A stretch of 64,000 nucleotides of DNA from Streptomyces sp. TLI_053 (lineage in GTDB: Bacteria; Actinomycetota; Actinomycetes; Streptomycetales; Streptomycetaceae). Shown here piece after piece: positions 52,345 to 60,601 of the stretch (position 1 is the stretch's first letter; every line of letters starts with the position of its first letter). The notes beneath the pieces are model-generated. The model did not search any database, had not been told where the DNA came from, and saw nothing but the letters and a program-made list of their open reading frames with translations. A program made the position numbers and the translations under genes. The DNA lies in the NCBI RefSeq assembly GCF_900105395.1, contig NZ_LT629775.1:8583501-8647500 (forward strand). The letters run 5' to 3'.

Positions 52345-53817
52345 TCAGGCGGGGTGCTCCTCGGTGCTGTGGGAGTCGGTGAGGGTGAGTGCGCCGAATG
52401 CGGTGACCAGGCCGACGATGACCGCCAGCACGGCGTAGGTGATCCGCTCGCCGTGGAAGAAGGAGTGGACGAGGGCGCTGTCCCATGCGCCGGCGGGGAG
52501 CTGGGTGGTGACCAGGGCGGCGATCAGGGTGCCGACGACGGCGGTGCCGAAGCTGCTGCCGACCTCCTGCGCGGTGTCGTTGAGGGCGGTGCCGATCGAG
52601 GTGCGGTTCTCCGGCATCTTCTCGACCAGGGCGATGGCGCAGATGGTCATCACGGTGCGCAGGCCGACGGTCATCACGACCATGCACACCGCGATGGCGG
52701 CGTAGCCGTGCGAGACGCCCCAGGCGAGGCCGGCCAGGGAGCCGGCCAGGCAGGCGGCGCCGACCAGGCAGGCGATGCGGTGGCCGCAGCGCTTGGCGAG
52801 CCACTCGGACAGCGGGGTGGCGGCGAGCATGGTGACGATGATCGGCAGGTTGGCCAGGCCGGCTTTGACGGGGCTCCAGCCGTAGGCGTACTGGAAGTGC
52901 AGGATCAGGCCGAACATGACGGCGGCCATGGCGATGGCGGTGCCGATCTGGGCGATGGCGGCGCCGCGGACGGTGCCGTTGGTGAACAGTTTCAGGTCGA
53001 GCATGGGGGCGGCGGTGCGGCGCTCGTGCCGGACGAAGGCGAGGCCGGCGGCGAGGGCGCCGAGGATCGAGCCGATGGTGGGGGCGGAGGTCCAGCCGTG
53101 GTCGACGCCGCTGGTGAGCGAGTAGCAGGCGAGGCCGATGGTGGCGACGCTCAGCACGGCGCCGGGCAGGTCGAGCCGGTCGCGGGTGAGGTCCTCGGGC
53201 CGGTCGGCGGGGACGCCCAGGCGCACGCCGATGGCGGCGATCAGTGCGATCGGGGCGTTGACGAGCAGCAGCCACTGCCACTTGACGTGGGCCAGGGCGG
53301 TGCCGCCGAGCAGCGGGCCGAGGACGAAGCCGGACATGCCGACGACGATCATGACGGTCATCGCCCGCATCCGCAGTGCCGCGTCGTCGAAGAGCCGGAA
53401 GACCAGGGAGTTGGTGATCGGGGCCATGGCGGCGGCGGCGATGCCGAGGCCGGCGCGCAGGGCGATCAGCTGCCCGGCGCCGGTGACGAGGGCGACGCAC
53501 AGGCTGAGCAGGCCGAACACGGCGAGGCCGACCAGCAGGACGCGGCGGCGGCCGAGACGGTCGGCCATCGATCCGGCGGTCAGCAGCAGGCCGCCGAAGG
53601 TCAGCGAGTACGCGCCGGTGACCCACTGCAGCGCGGTGGTGCCGCTGCCCAGGTCGCGGCCGATGGTGGGCAGGGCGATGGACAGCAGCGTGTTGTCGAC
53701 CATCTCGACGAAGAAGGCCAGGCAGAGCGCGGCCATCGGGATCCACGCCGCGCGCAGCGACGGATAGGTGCGCGGCGCCGCGGCTGGGGCGGCGGTGGTG
53801 GTTTCGGTGCCGGTCAT
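52345..53817 (-). CDS. MFS drug exporter, DHA2/EmrB-QacA type
   Basis: 490 residues with 14 predicted helices. Signature segments: MVDNTLLSIALPTIGRDLGSGTTALQWVTGAYSLTFGGLLLTAGSMADRLGRRRVLL (motif A, in segments) and GPLLGGTALAHVKWQWLLLVNAPIAL (motif C region). ATG follows GAGGAGG. Export of drugs or a secondary metabolite by proton antiport is expected. No TetR-type repressor gene is adjacent. Confidence 0.94.
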   Translation of the reverse strand: MTGTETTTAAPAAAPRTYPSLRAAWIPMAALCLAFFVEMVDNTLLSIALPTIGRDLGSGTTALQWVTGAYSLTFGGLLLTAGSMADRLGRRRVLLVGLAVFGLLSLCVALVTGAGQLIALRAGLGIAAAAMAPITNSLVFRLFDDAALRMRAMTVMIVVGMSGFVLGPLLGGTALAHVKWQWLLLVNAPIALIAAIGVRLGVPADRPEDLTRDRLDLPGAVLSVATIGLACYSLTSGVDHGWTSAPTIGSILGALAAGLAFVRHERRTAAPMLDLKLFTNGTVRGAAIAQIGTAIAMAAVMFGLILHFQYAYGWSPVKAGLANLPIIVTMLAATPLSEWLAKRCGHRIACLVGAACLAGSLAGLAWGVSHGYAAIAVCMVVMTVGLRTVMTICAIALVEKMPENRTSIGTALNDTAQEVGSSFGTAVVGTLIAALVTTQLPAGAWDSALVHSFFHGERITYAVLAVIVGLVTAFGALTLTDSHSTEEHPA

Positions 53818-54062
53818 GGCGGCCTCCTCTCGGGACGGGTGTCAGGGCGGTGTCGGGGCGGGCGTCGCGGTGCATCGATGCCGTCCGCACTGCCGCCGTG
53901 GCACTGCCGCCCGTCTCCCCAGAGCCTGCGGGAGCGCGCCGACAGGCCGCTGTCATCCCACTGACAGCCCCGACAGCCCGCCGACAGCGGGGGCGGGCTG
54001 TCACCAGGGGTTCTCAGGCGTGCCGTCGCTGGAGACCGTCGACGACGTCATCACCCTGCTCG
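53818..54062. promoter_or_regulatory. Exporter upstream region with CTGTCA-type dyads
   Basis: 245 bp upstream of the exporter. It holds the dyad CTGTCA-(6)-TGACAG at 53950-53967, then repeated GACAGC and GCTGTC elements to 54003. This cluster suits a repressor site. A short protein-like stretch (SLETVDDVITLLVTAEVP) at 54021-54080 on the plus strand may be a gene scrap. Confidence 0.5.
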
Positions 54063-54665
54063 TCACGGCCGAGGTGCCGATCGTCCCCCTGCCACCTGAC
54101 CGGGGGCGGGTACCAGCCCGGCGATCTGCCGGAAATAGAAGAGAAGTGCGACGAAGTACAGGCTCGAGCCCCAGAGCACGGCTCCCCAGCCGACGGCGTG
54201 GGACACCCAGGCGCCCGGGAAAACCGTGGATCCGAGCAGGACCAACGGGAATCCGATCATCAGGCAGAAGGTGGCCGATTTTCCGACGAAGCTCACCTGC
54301 AGCGGCTCGAATCCCTTCCGTCGCACCAGCACGACCCCAGCCGCCATGACCGCATCACGGGCGACGAGCGCAATGACGAGCCAGACGGGAATGAGATCGC
54401 GCAGAGTCAGTGCCACCAGCGTCGCCGCAGTGTAGAGACGGTCCGCGGCCGGGTCCAGGATCCGGCCGAGATCGCTCACCTGGTCGAGCCTTCGCGCGAG
54501 GTAGCCGTCCAGGTAGTCGGTGATCCCGCTGAGAGCAAGGACCAGAACGGCCCACAGGTCCTGGTTGTCGCGCCCCAGCAAGGGGAGCAGGGCGAGCCAG
54601 AGGAAGACCGGAACACCCGCGAGTCGCAGCATGCTCAGCACATTGGGAACCGTCAGGATCCGCAC
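54063..54665 (-). CDS. CDP-alcohol phosphatidyltransferase, PgsA-like
   Basis: Membrane enzyme of 200 residues that moves a phosphatidyl group from CDP-diacylglycerol to an alcohol. The catalytic motif D-x2-D-G-x2-A-R-x8-G-x3-D-x3-D is complete: TDYLDGYLARRLDQVSDLGRILDPAADR. Five or six helices follow the family layout. GTG at 54665 has GCAGGAG upstream. Product (phosphatidylglycerol phosphate or cardiolipin) cannot be told from sequence. Confidence 0.92.
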   Translation of the reverse strand: MRILTVPNVLSMLRLAGVPVFLWLALLPLLGRDNQDLWAVLVLALSGITDYLDGYLARRLDQVSDLGRILDPAADRLYTAATLVALTLRDLIPVWLVIALVARDAVMAAGVVLVRRKGFEPLQVSFVGKSATFCLMIGFPLVLLGSTVFPGAWVSHAVGWGAVLWGSSLYFVALLFYFRQIAGLVPAPGQVAGGRSAPRP

Positions 54666-55563
54666 TACCTGTTCTCCTGCCCGCGGGCGCCTCGGCCCCG
54701 TTCTCGACTGTGGTGCGTGTGATCAGGTCCGGCGATTCCGGACGTCGATGGTCGTCACGGCCCGGCATCGCCGGTGTCCCGTGGGCGGATGTCTTGGGAG
54801 TCACCGTCTCCGGTGGTTCGCCGGCCCACGTCGGTACCACGCCCGACGTCCACCGAGAGTAGCCGCCCCGGTCGCACGGTGTGCGGTGTCGGACCGTGCC
54901 TCCGGGGGTGCCCTGCTCGACGGCGAACACGCGGGCATGGGGTCGGCCGGGGGCGCTGTCACCCAAGTGATCGAAGCGGTGCGGACGAGGGAGACAACCG
55001 GCACTGGTCGACGGGGGCGGTGCGCGACCGGCGCCCCGCCCCCGGACCTGAGCCCGGACAACCGCAGAATCAGGGCACCACCGGGCCGCTCCCGGATGGC
55101 TGCGCCGGAGCACTGGCGTGGCGAGCACAGTGCTGTCACATGTTTCCGTATCTGGCGGGGCAGCCGGGGATTTAGAAGTGTTTTCGGGCAGCTTCGATTA
55201 TTTTTCCGGCCAAAGATTCCTGAATTCGGATTCAGAAAACGCGCGCATCCTTCTTGCAGCAGTTCTCATGTGATTCGCCGAAGTGGTACCGGAGCCTCGA
55301 CTTCCATGAAGCTTCCAAATCGAGACAGTAGACGACTTCTTTGAGCCGCTCGCATCTCATCTGTAGACCAACTGTGAGCCGTGTGTGCACCCTGGTGTCT
55401 CCGGCCAGTATCCAGAGGGATATTTGATCACACTCCGGAAGGCCATGGCCTCGCTTGGTGGGTCAAACCCGCAGGGCATCGGAGTCGCATTCGTCCCTCG
55501 GTGCAGCAGAAATTTCACCAACCTTGCCGTTGAGGGTTGACGGAACTCGTGAAGGAGCAGCAA
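54666..55563. other. Long stretch without a gene
   Basis: About 900 bp. The first half is ordinary GC-rich DNA with no recognised frame. The second half (about 55150-55560) is clearly AT-richer, with runs such as ATTATTTTTCC near 55200, suggesting foreign origin together with the gene that follows. It should carry the promoter for 55564. Confidence 0.55.
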
Positions 55564-55974
55564 ATGAAGGGCTACATCAAGGCGCAGTTGCTCGCTGTCG
55601 CAGGGATGGCGACCGCAGCCCTGTTGGGCGCGAGCCCTGCTGGCGCCCTGGCTAGTACTCCTGACCAGGGAATTGTTCCACCGAGTGTCGCCAAGTGCGG
55701 CAGTCAGGTGTGTCTCTCGGTGGTCGGGCAGGGCCGATATGTTTCTGCCGTTCAGGTCGGAGTCAAAAAAACTGATGGATACTTCTTCGCGAAGGTTCGC
55801 GGGAGCGGCGAGTGGGTCTGGACGGATTGGCAGACAACCAACGGCCTAATTATTTACATAAAGCCGCTCAGTGATCGAACCTACCCCGAAGGCACCGTCA
55901 TCTGCGCCGGCGTGTCACAGACTCACCTCGAAATGGACTACATAAACGAAGTTTGCGCCACGATCCATAGCTGA
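55564..55974 (+). CDS. Small secreted protein of foreign composition
   Basis: 136 residues; ATG follows AAGGAG. Signal peptide MKGYIKAQLLAVAGMATAALLGASPAGALA. The mature part has four Cys (KCGSQVCLS; VICAG; NEVC) and sequence like VKKTDGYFFAKVRGSGEWVWTDWQ. No family recognised. Codons use A and T in third positions far more than neighbours (for example AAA AAA, GAT, ATT), so recent transfer is likely. Function unknown. Confidence 0.8.
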   Translation: MKGYIKAQLLAVAGMATAALLGASPAGALASTPDQGIVPPSVAKCGSQVCLSVVGQGRYVSAVQVGVKKTDGYFFAKVRGSGEWVWTDWQTTNGLIIYIKPLSDRTYPEGTVICAGVSQTHLEMDYINEVCATIHS

Positions 55975-56161
55975 CTGCGGCACATTTGCGTGACGTCGTG
56001 GCAGTGTCCGTGGTCAGCGTGACAGCGATCGGGTGCTGTGCCGGTCGACGAGCAGGGCTCACATCAACACGGTGACGGCGGCGACCCCGAGCCCGCATCG
56101 AGGTGCCCCTGTGCGCCGCCGACCTGGTTCCCGACTCCATTGTGGTGCAGAGGGCGACCGA
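55975..56161. other. Gap, no gene seen
   Basis: 187 bp returning to normal GC content. Upstream reading frames are continuous with the next gene but do not look protein-like. Confidence 0.4.
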
Positions 56162-56392
56162 GTGTCTGCGAGGACCCGGGCGGCCCCGGGACCGAGTGCC
56201 CGCCGTAGAGCGTGCCGGTCACCCAGCCCGGAGGAGCTTGTCGAGCAGCTGGAGCGGCTGCGGTCGGAGGCCATCGCCGCATTGAGGACCGCAGCCGCGT
56301 ACCTGGCCTTCGACGACGCCCGCAGCACCGGCAGGTTCCCGAGGTTCCTGAGCGAACGGTACAAGCACATCGGCGAGGCCGAAGCGGCCTGA
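56162..56392 (+). CDS. Small hypothetical protein, possibly 5' truncated
   Basis: GTG at 56162 with GAGGG upstream gives 76 residues. Only the C-terminal 55 look conserved: SPEELVEQLERLRSEAIAALRTAAAYLAFDDARSTGRFPRFLSERYKHIGEAEAA in two helices. The N-terminal 20 are Arg/Ser-rich and doubtful, so the true gene may be shortened. No function. Confidence 0.55.
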   Translation: MSARTRAAPGPSARRRACRSPSPEELVEQLERLRSEAIAALRTAAAYLAFDDARSTGRFPRFLSERYKHIGEAEAA

Positions 56393-56822
56393 CCGGGTGT
56401 GTGAGTTGCGGGCCCGGCACCGACACGGTGCCGGGCCCGCCGCGGTGGTCCTACCGCCCCGGGGCGGCGCCGTCGATCGCGGCGAGCAGTCGGGCGTGGA
56501 CGGCGGTGGCCGCAACCGGCTGCGAGAACCCGAGGACGCCCACCGGGCCGCGATCGAGGAGGGGGCGACCACGGGTGCGGGCTCGGGTGTCCTGAGTGGC
56601 TCGCCGGCGGGGGCCGCGGAACACTGCGACCTGCTTCCTCGGGGGTGAACTCCGCCGGTCTGTAGCGCACATGAGTGTCCGTCCGGGCGCCAGGGCGGGT
56701 CTCCCGAACCCGGGCGGTCGACGTTTCCGGGGGAGTGGCTGTTTGAACTCGCCTGAGCGGGAACCCGAAGGGACGGGAGCGGCCGGCCACCGCGGGCCGT
56801 GTCGAACCGAAGGAGGAGCGGT
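56393..56822. other. Gap without recognised gene
   Basis: 430 bp of GC-rich sequence with no supported frame. It ends in the GGAGGAG ribosome site of the next gene. Confidence 0.5.
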
Positions 56823-57422
56823 ATGAGTGTCTGGATCGTTCTGGTGGTGGCCGTGCTGGCAGTCGCGGCGGCCCTCGCCGTGCTGCTGCCGCGGTGGAAC
56901 ACCCGTCGGCTGCAGCAGCGTTTCGGTCCGGAGTACGACCGGACGGTTCGCGCGCACGGCGGCCGCACCAGGGAGGCCGAGCACGAGCTGGCTGGCCGGT
57001 TGCGACAGGTCCGGCAGCTGGCGCTCACCCGGCTGCCGCGGCGCCGCGCCGAAGAGGTCGGCAACCGGCTCACTGCCCTGCAGGAGCTGTTCGTCGACGA
57101 CCCCGCCCGCTCGCTGGAGGAGGCCGTGACCCTGCTCGAGGGCACGCTCGACGAGATCGGCGTCCCCGCCGGGGACCGGATTTCCCTGCTCTCGGTCGAC
57201 CACGCCGCCCTGGTGCCCGGCTACCGGACCGCGCGACAGGTGCTGGAGCGCAGCCGGTCGCAGCGGGTGGGCACCGAGGAACTGCGGACGGCGCTGCTGG
57301 CGGTGCGTGACCTGTGCCTCGAGGTGGTCCGCTCCGGCGGCGACGAGAAGGGCAGGACCGCTCCTACTGGCAACTCCACCCCTGCCGTCCGCCGCTCCGG
57401 CCCACGCCCCGCCTCCCGATGA
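56823..57422 (+). CDS. Membrane-anchored helical protein with FVDDPR-type motif
   Basis: 199 residues; ATG after GAAGGAGG. One N-terminal helix (VWIVLVVAVLAVAAALAVLL), then a cytosolic helical domain: RRLQQRFGPEYDRTVRAHGG, NRLTALQELFVDDPARSLEEAVTLLEGTLDE and VGTEELRTALLAVRDLCLEVV. The FVDDPxxxxxEA pattern recurs in the next gene, which is 31 bp downstream, so the pair is paralogous in part and co-transcribed. Pairs like this are common in Streptomyces; their role is unknown. Confidence 0.8.
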   Translation: MSVWIVLVVAVLAVAAALAVLLPRWNTRRLQQRFGPEYDRTVRAHGGRTREAEHELAGRLRQVRQLALTRLPRRRAEEVGNRLTALQELFVDDPARSLEEAVTLLEGTLDEIGVPAGDRISLLSVDHAALVPGYRTARQVLERSRSQRVGTEELRTALLAVRDLCLEVVRSGGDEKGRTAPTGNSTPAVRRSGPRPASR

Positions 57423-57453
57423 CGCCGACGACCCCGTGAAGGAGAGGACGACC

Positions 57454-58122
57454 ATGTCCCCGTACGGTTCCGCAGCCCGGAACAACCCCGACGACGACGC
57501 GCCGGCCCCGGACCCCCGCACCGCTGGGGCCGACCTGGCCAAGGCGGACGCCGTCCGTCCGCACCGCGCCCACCCGGACGCCGCCGCCGGCGCCGCCGCC
57601 GGCGCACCCGGCCCGGGCTCCGGCCCGGGCTCCGGCCCGGATCCGGCCGACCCGCAGGCCGCCCGCCCGGAAGCTTCCCCCGAACGAGGCGCCGGCGCAG
57701 CTCGCTTCGCCGTCGTACCGGGAGCCGACCGGGCCGCAGAACGGCCGTCCCAGCCCGCCAGGGCTGCCCGGTCCCTGCCGGGCCCCCGGCCCGGCGACCC
57801 GCAACCGGCACCGGCGGCACCGGCGGCACCTGCGGAGGCCGGATCGGGCGGTTGGCTCGGCGTCGGGCGCACGCAGCGACTGCGGGCCGAATGGCACTCC
57901 GTCCAGGCGGGATTCGTCGACGATCCCCGTCAGGCCGTGCAGCAGGCCGACGCCCTGATCGAGAAGTCGGTCGGCCTGCTGACCGAGGCCGTCACCGAGC
58001 GGCGCCACCAACTGCGCGGTGCCGAAGCGGCACCGGACGGCACACCGGCGGCCAGCACCGAGGACCTGCGCCTGACGCTGCGTGAGTACCGCTCACTGCT
58101 GGAGCGCCTCCTGGGTACCTGA
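57454..58122 (+). CDS. Disordered protein with C-terminal FVDDPR domain, partner of 56823
   Basis: 222 residues; ATG after GAAGGAG. The first 125 residues are Pro/Ala/Gly/Asp-rich and disordered. The C-terminal 90 (LRAEWHSVQAGFVDDPRQAVQQADALIEKSVGLLTEAVTERRHQL; STEDLRLTLREYRSLLERLLG) is the same helical domain as in the preceding gene. No membrane helix. Probably interacts with its neighbour at the membrane. Confidence 0.8.
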   Translation: MSPYGSAARNNPDDDAPAPDPRTAGADLAKADAVRPHRAHPDAAAGAAAGAPGPGSGPGSGPDPADPQAARPEASPERGAGAARFAVVPGADRAAERPSQPARAARSLPGPRPGDPQPAPAAPAAPAEAGSGGWLGVGRTQRLRAEWHSVQAGFVDDPRQAVQQADALIEKSVGLLTEAVTERRHQLRGAEAAPDGTPAASTEDLRLTLREYRSLLERLLGT

Positions 58123-58275
58123 ACCACCAGCACACCCGGAGCGCACGGGGCGCTCGGTCGGCGCGACGCGGCGGTCGCAGCACGGGAGGCAGCGGACATC
58201 CGCCTGGACCCCCCTGGACGGCATCATCCGCGAGTGGCCGTGGTCGCGCGGACCGGTGGCATCGATGTGCCTCGG

Positions 58276-58725
58276 GGAAGTTGTCCCCGCAGGCGAGGGC
58301 AGCAGCTTCTCCGCACGCTCGGGTCTTCACGCCGTAAAGGATCACCATCGCGGCGCGGGAGGACCGCAGCGCTCACAAGACCTGCCCCCTCCTGGCCGGC
58401 TGACCTCGGCGGGTGCGGGGAGGATTTTGACCACCGGGTACGCGACAGTCGGGTTCATTGGCTGCCCCCCGCGCTTGCAGCGAGGACGCCGTCGGACTTC
58501 GCCGTGGGCGTCCCCCCGCACGGACGCAGAGAGCGGACCATGGCGTCAGGTTCGGTCGAAGCGGGGGATGTGGTTGCCCGGCTCGCCCCGCAGGGGCAGG
58601 GCCCCAGGTGGCACCGTCTGCTCGGGGGTCAGCCACACACCGACGCGTGGACGGAAGAGGGAAGCCGGTCGATGTCAGCGGGTACAGGTCCGTGCCCCGG
58701 CCTTCCCCGCGAGTGCGGGGCAGCC
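58276..58725 (+). CRISPR. Possible degenerate type I-E-like CRISPR relic
   Basis: Several 26-30-base segments resemble one another and the usual actinobacterial I-E repeat (GC hairpin plus GGGGAGGAC end). They begin near 58276, 58339 (GGATCACCATCGCGG), 58398 (CTCGGCGGGTGCGGGGAGGA), 58460 (GGCTGCCCCCCGCGC), 58580 and 58699 (TTCCCCGCGAGTGCGGGG). Steps are 63, 59, 62, 120 and 119, close to multiples of a 60-61 base unit. Weaker copies may sit at 58507 and 58627. No two are identical and no cas genes are present, so it would be a dead array. By-eye evidence only; GC-rich coincidence is possible. Confidence 0.3.
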
Positions 58726-58886
58726 GGTACAGGTGGCGCCCCAGTACCGGTCAAGCTGTTCGAGGGGCAGCCCTGGGTCCGGCCTGGGTGCGCACGGAGT
58801 GACTTGCTCCCACGACACCGGTGCTCACAGCCCCAGAGGCTGGATGCTGCTCTCCAGGTGACCGGCCGGTTCGTTCGCCTGCCGGG

Positions 58887-59060
58887 TCAGGGGCGCGGTG
58901 TCCAGCCCGGTGGGGTGAGTGCGGTGTCGGTCAGGATCCTGGTGACGGTGTCGTCGAGGGTGCTGTCCTCGCCGATGACATGTTCGAGGTCGCCGGGCAG
59001 GAGGTCCAGCGGCCGGTACCAGTCGGCCATCTGTTCGGCGCTCACCTCGGCGGACAGCGG
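58887..59060 (-). pseudogene. C-terminal fragment of unknown protein
   Basis: The reading LSAEVSAEQMADWYRPLDLLPGDLEHVIGEDSTLDDTVTRIL ends at TGA at 58887. It is protein-like with good codon bias but has no start, and lies in a different frame from the upstream small gene whose end overlaps it. Family not recognised. Confidence 0.5.
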
Positions 59061-59449
59061 CCGGGTCGGCCTGTCCCGGCCCCGGCGGTGGGGTGCTTCA
59101 TGCTGTCGTCCACATCGCCGTCCGTACCCACGGCCGGGGGTGACAACTCGGTGTTCGCAATCCATGCGCGACTGCCCAGCCGGGGCTCCCAGTCGAGACG
59201 TTCGAGGTCATCGATCACAAGTTCAAGGATTTCGGGGGGACTTCCGCCCCATGGCAAGAAGCCACCTTCGGCAAGCTCGCCGATCCGGATCAAGTCCTTC
59301 TCGAGCAAAAAAAGGAGCAGCTCCGAGAAATAAGATTTCCAGGATTCCTCTTCGGCTTCCTCCCGTGCAGTCCAGATAAGCTGATCGATGGGCACCCAAT
59401 CATCCATCCCCTCGATCAGAATGTCGGCGAATACGCGACCTTCGATCAT
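59042..59449 (-). CDS. Putative immunity-like protein
   Basis: 135 residues from ATG at 59449, which overlaps the stop of the broken upstream gene as ATGA. Acidic and helical: VFADILIEGMDDWVPIDQLIWTAREEAEEESWKSYFSELLLFLLEKDLIRIGEL and PPEILELVIDDLERLDWEPRLGSRAWIANTE in segments. Low-GC codons in the first half. Small acidic proteins overlapping a secreted or polymorphic toxin tail are typically its immunity partner. The last 25 residues look unrelated to the rest and may result from a shifted end. Confidence 0.6.
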   Translation of the reverse strand: MIEGRVFADILIEGMDDWVPIDQLIWTAREEAEEESWKSYFSELLLFLLEKDLIRIGELAEGGFLPWGGSPPEILELVIDDLERLDWEPRLGSRAWIANTELSPPAVGTDGDVDDSMKHPTAGAGTGRPGRCPPR

Positions 59450-59782
59450 TCAAGTCCACTCGTCTTCCTGATTGTCCCGTGCGGCACGGTGTCGATTCTA
59501 AATTCTTCGGATTTACCCGCGTTTCGGAAGGTGGACCTTCTTTGACCTGGCACCGTCGGTAGGTGAGACGTCAATCGTTGCTCCTCCTGAATCGGACGCC
59601 GTCCTCCATTGCATGATAGTGCCGCCCTTGAGACGGTAGGCATCTGGAACGATCGGACCGCGAGCGGGAAGCTGCTCGGCTCCGGCGGTACCGCCGGAGC
59701 TCAGAGAGATGTCCGTAAAATACTGCTCGTCCGGCGTATAGATGATTGCCGTGACGTCTCTGCCGGTCTTCCGGGCCGCCAC
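59446..59782 (-). pseudogene. Broken C-terminal domain of a possible toxin
   Basis: Two overlapping frames give one plausible protein. The first, from about 59782, reads DVTAIIYTPDEQYFTDISLSSGGT, then TIMQWRTASDSGGATIDVSPTDGARSKKVHLPK and stops at 59513. The second continues AGKSEEFRIDTVPHGTIRKTSGLE to the stop at 59446. A one-base shift near 59520-59530 separates them. No start and no upstream domains remain. Overlap with the putative immunity gene supports a toxin-immunity origin. Confidence 0.55.
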
Positions 59783-60601
59783 CGGCCGGTACGGGCGCCG
59801 ATGTCTCCGAGAGAGCAGTGGTACCGGCCCTGCACGCGGCGAAGCCGCCGGGCTCGGCGGCGGGTGCGGCCCGGTGACGCCGTATTCGACCTCGGCCCCA
59901 CCGGGCCCTGGCCACGGGCGATGCGGACCCGCCGGGCGCCGAAGGCAGCAAGGACGAATGCACGGCGGGCCGTGTTCGGGTCAGGCCGTGCACGCAGGGT
60001 GACACGGGCGCGGCCGCGGCGATTTCGGCGGATGAGTTCTACCGTTCCGTGCCCGCCCCGATGGACGTGATCGCACGCCGGGAAGGACCGGTACCGGGCA
60101 GCCGCACGACCCTGTCCGTCCGCGCCGATCGGTGCGACACCCTGGTGAAGCAGCGCCGGAACGCAGTGCGCCGTCCCACCGGCGGTCTCACGACCAGCCA
60201 CGTGAGGGGGCGAACCCGCCTGCTGGGGGCAACCCAGAGCCTCACCGGCTGAACGAACCTGAGCCAGGTCGCCGTGGTCGTCCGCTCGGGGGGCGGACGG
60301 CCCGGCCACCGGCCCACGGCCGTCGTCGGGGCACACCGGCACTGCCGGAACGGCACACGAACCGGCCGCGCCGGCACCCGGCCCCAGAGGCACAGCGGCG
60401 TCGGGGCAGCGGACGCACCGGCCACTGTGCCTGTGGCGGGGCATCTGAGGATGCCCGAGGGATTCCGCGCGGCAAGGTCGGGATCCCGACCCGGGCCGGC
60501 CCACAGGCATTCGACCGCCCTGCTCCAGGGCGAGCGGCGGTCCAGTGTGTGCGGGGCGACGTCGACCCACCCTCTATCCTGAACATTCGGAGCATTTCTG
60601 C
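59783..60601. other. Long stretch without a gene
   Basis: About 820 bp of GC-rich DNA with no supported frame. A small hairpin GGGCATCTGAGGATGCCC lies near 60437-60454. It probably represents the deleted body of the toxin gene and the promoter of the acyltransferase. Confidence 0.5.

Noticed and set aside
51497-54004. 835-codon minus-strand frame spanning the exporter and TPR fragment
   Set aside because: Most of it is out of frame with the clear MFS protein; only the short TPR part looks real.
54021-54100. Plus-strand scrap SLETVDDVITLLVTAEVP
   Set aside because: Protein-like but under 30 codons with no start, continuation or family; recorded only as a possible scrap.
59783-60601. Further CRISPR-like repeats
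   Set aside because: Checked because of GC hairpins and a CGGGAAGGACC-like end near 60085, but no regular spacing or repeated unit was found.
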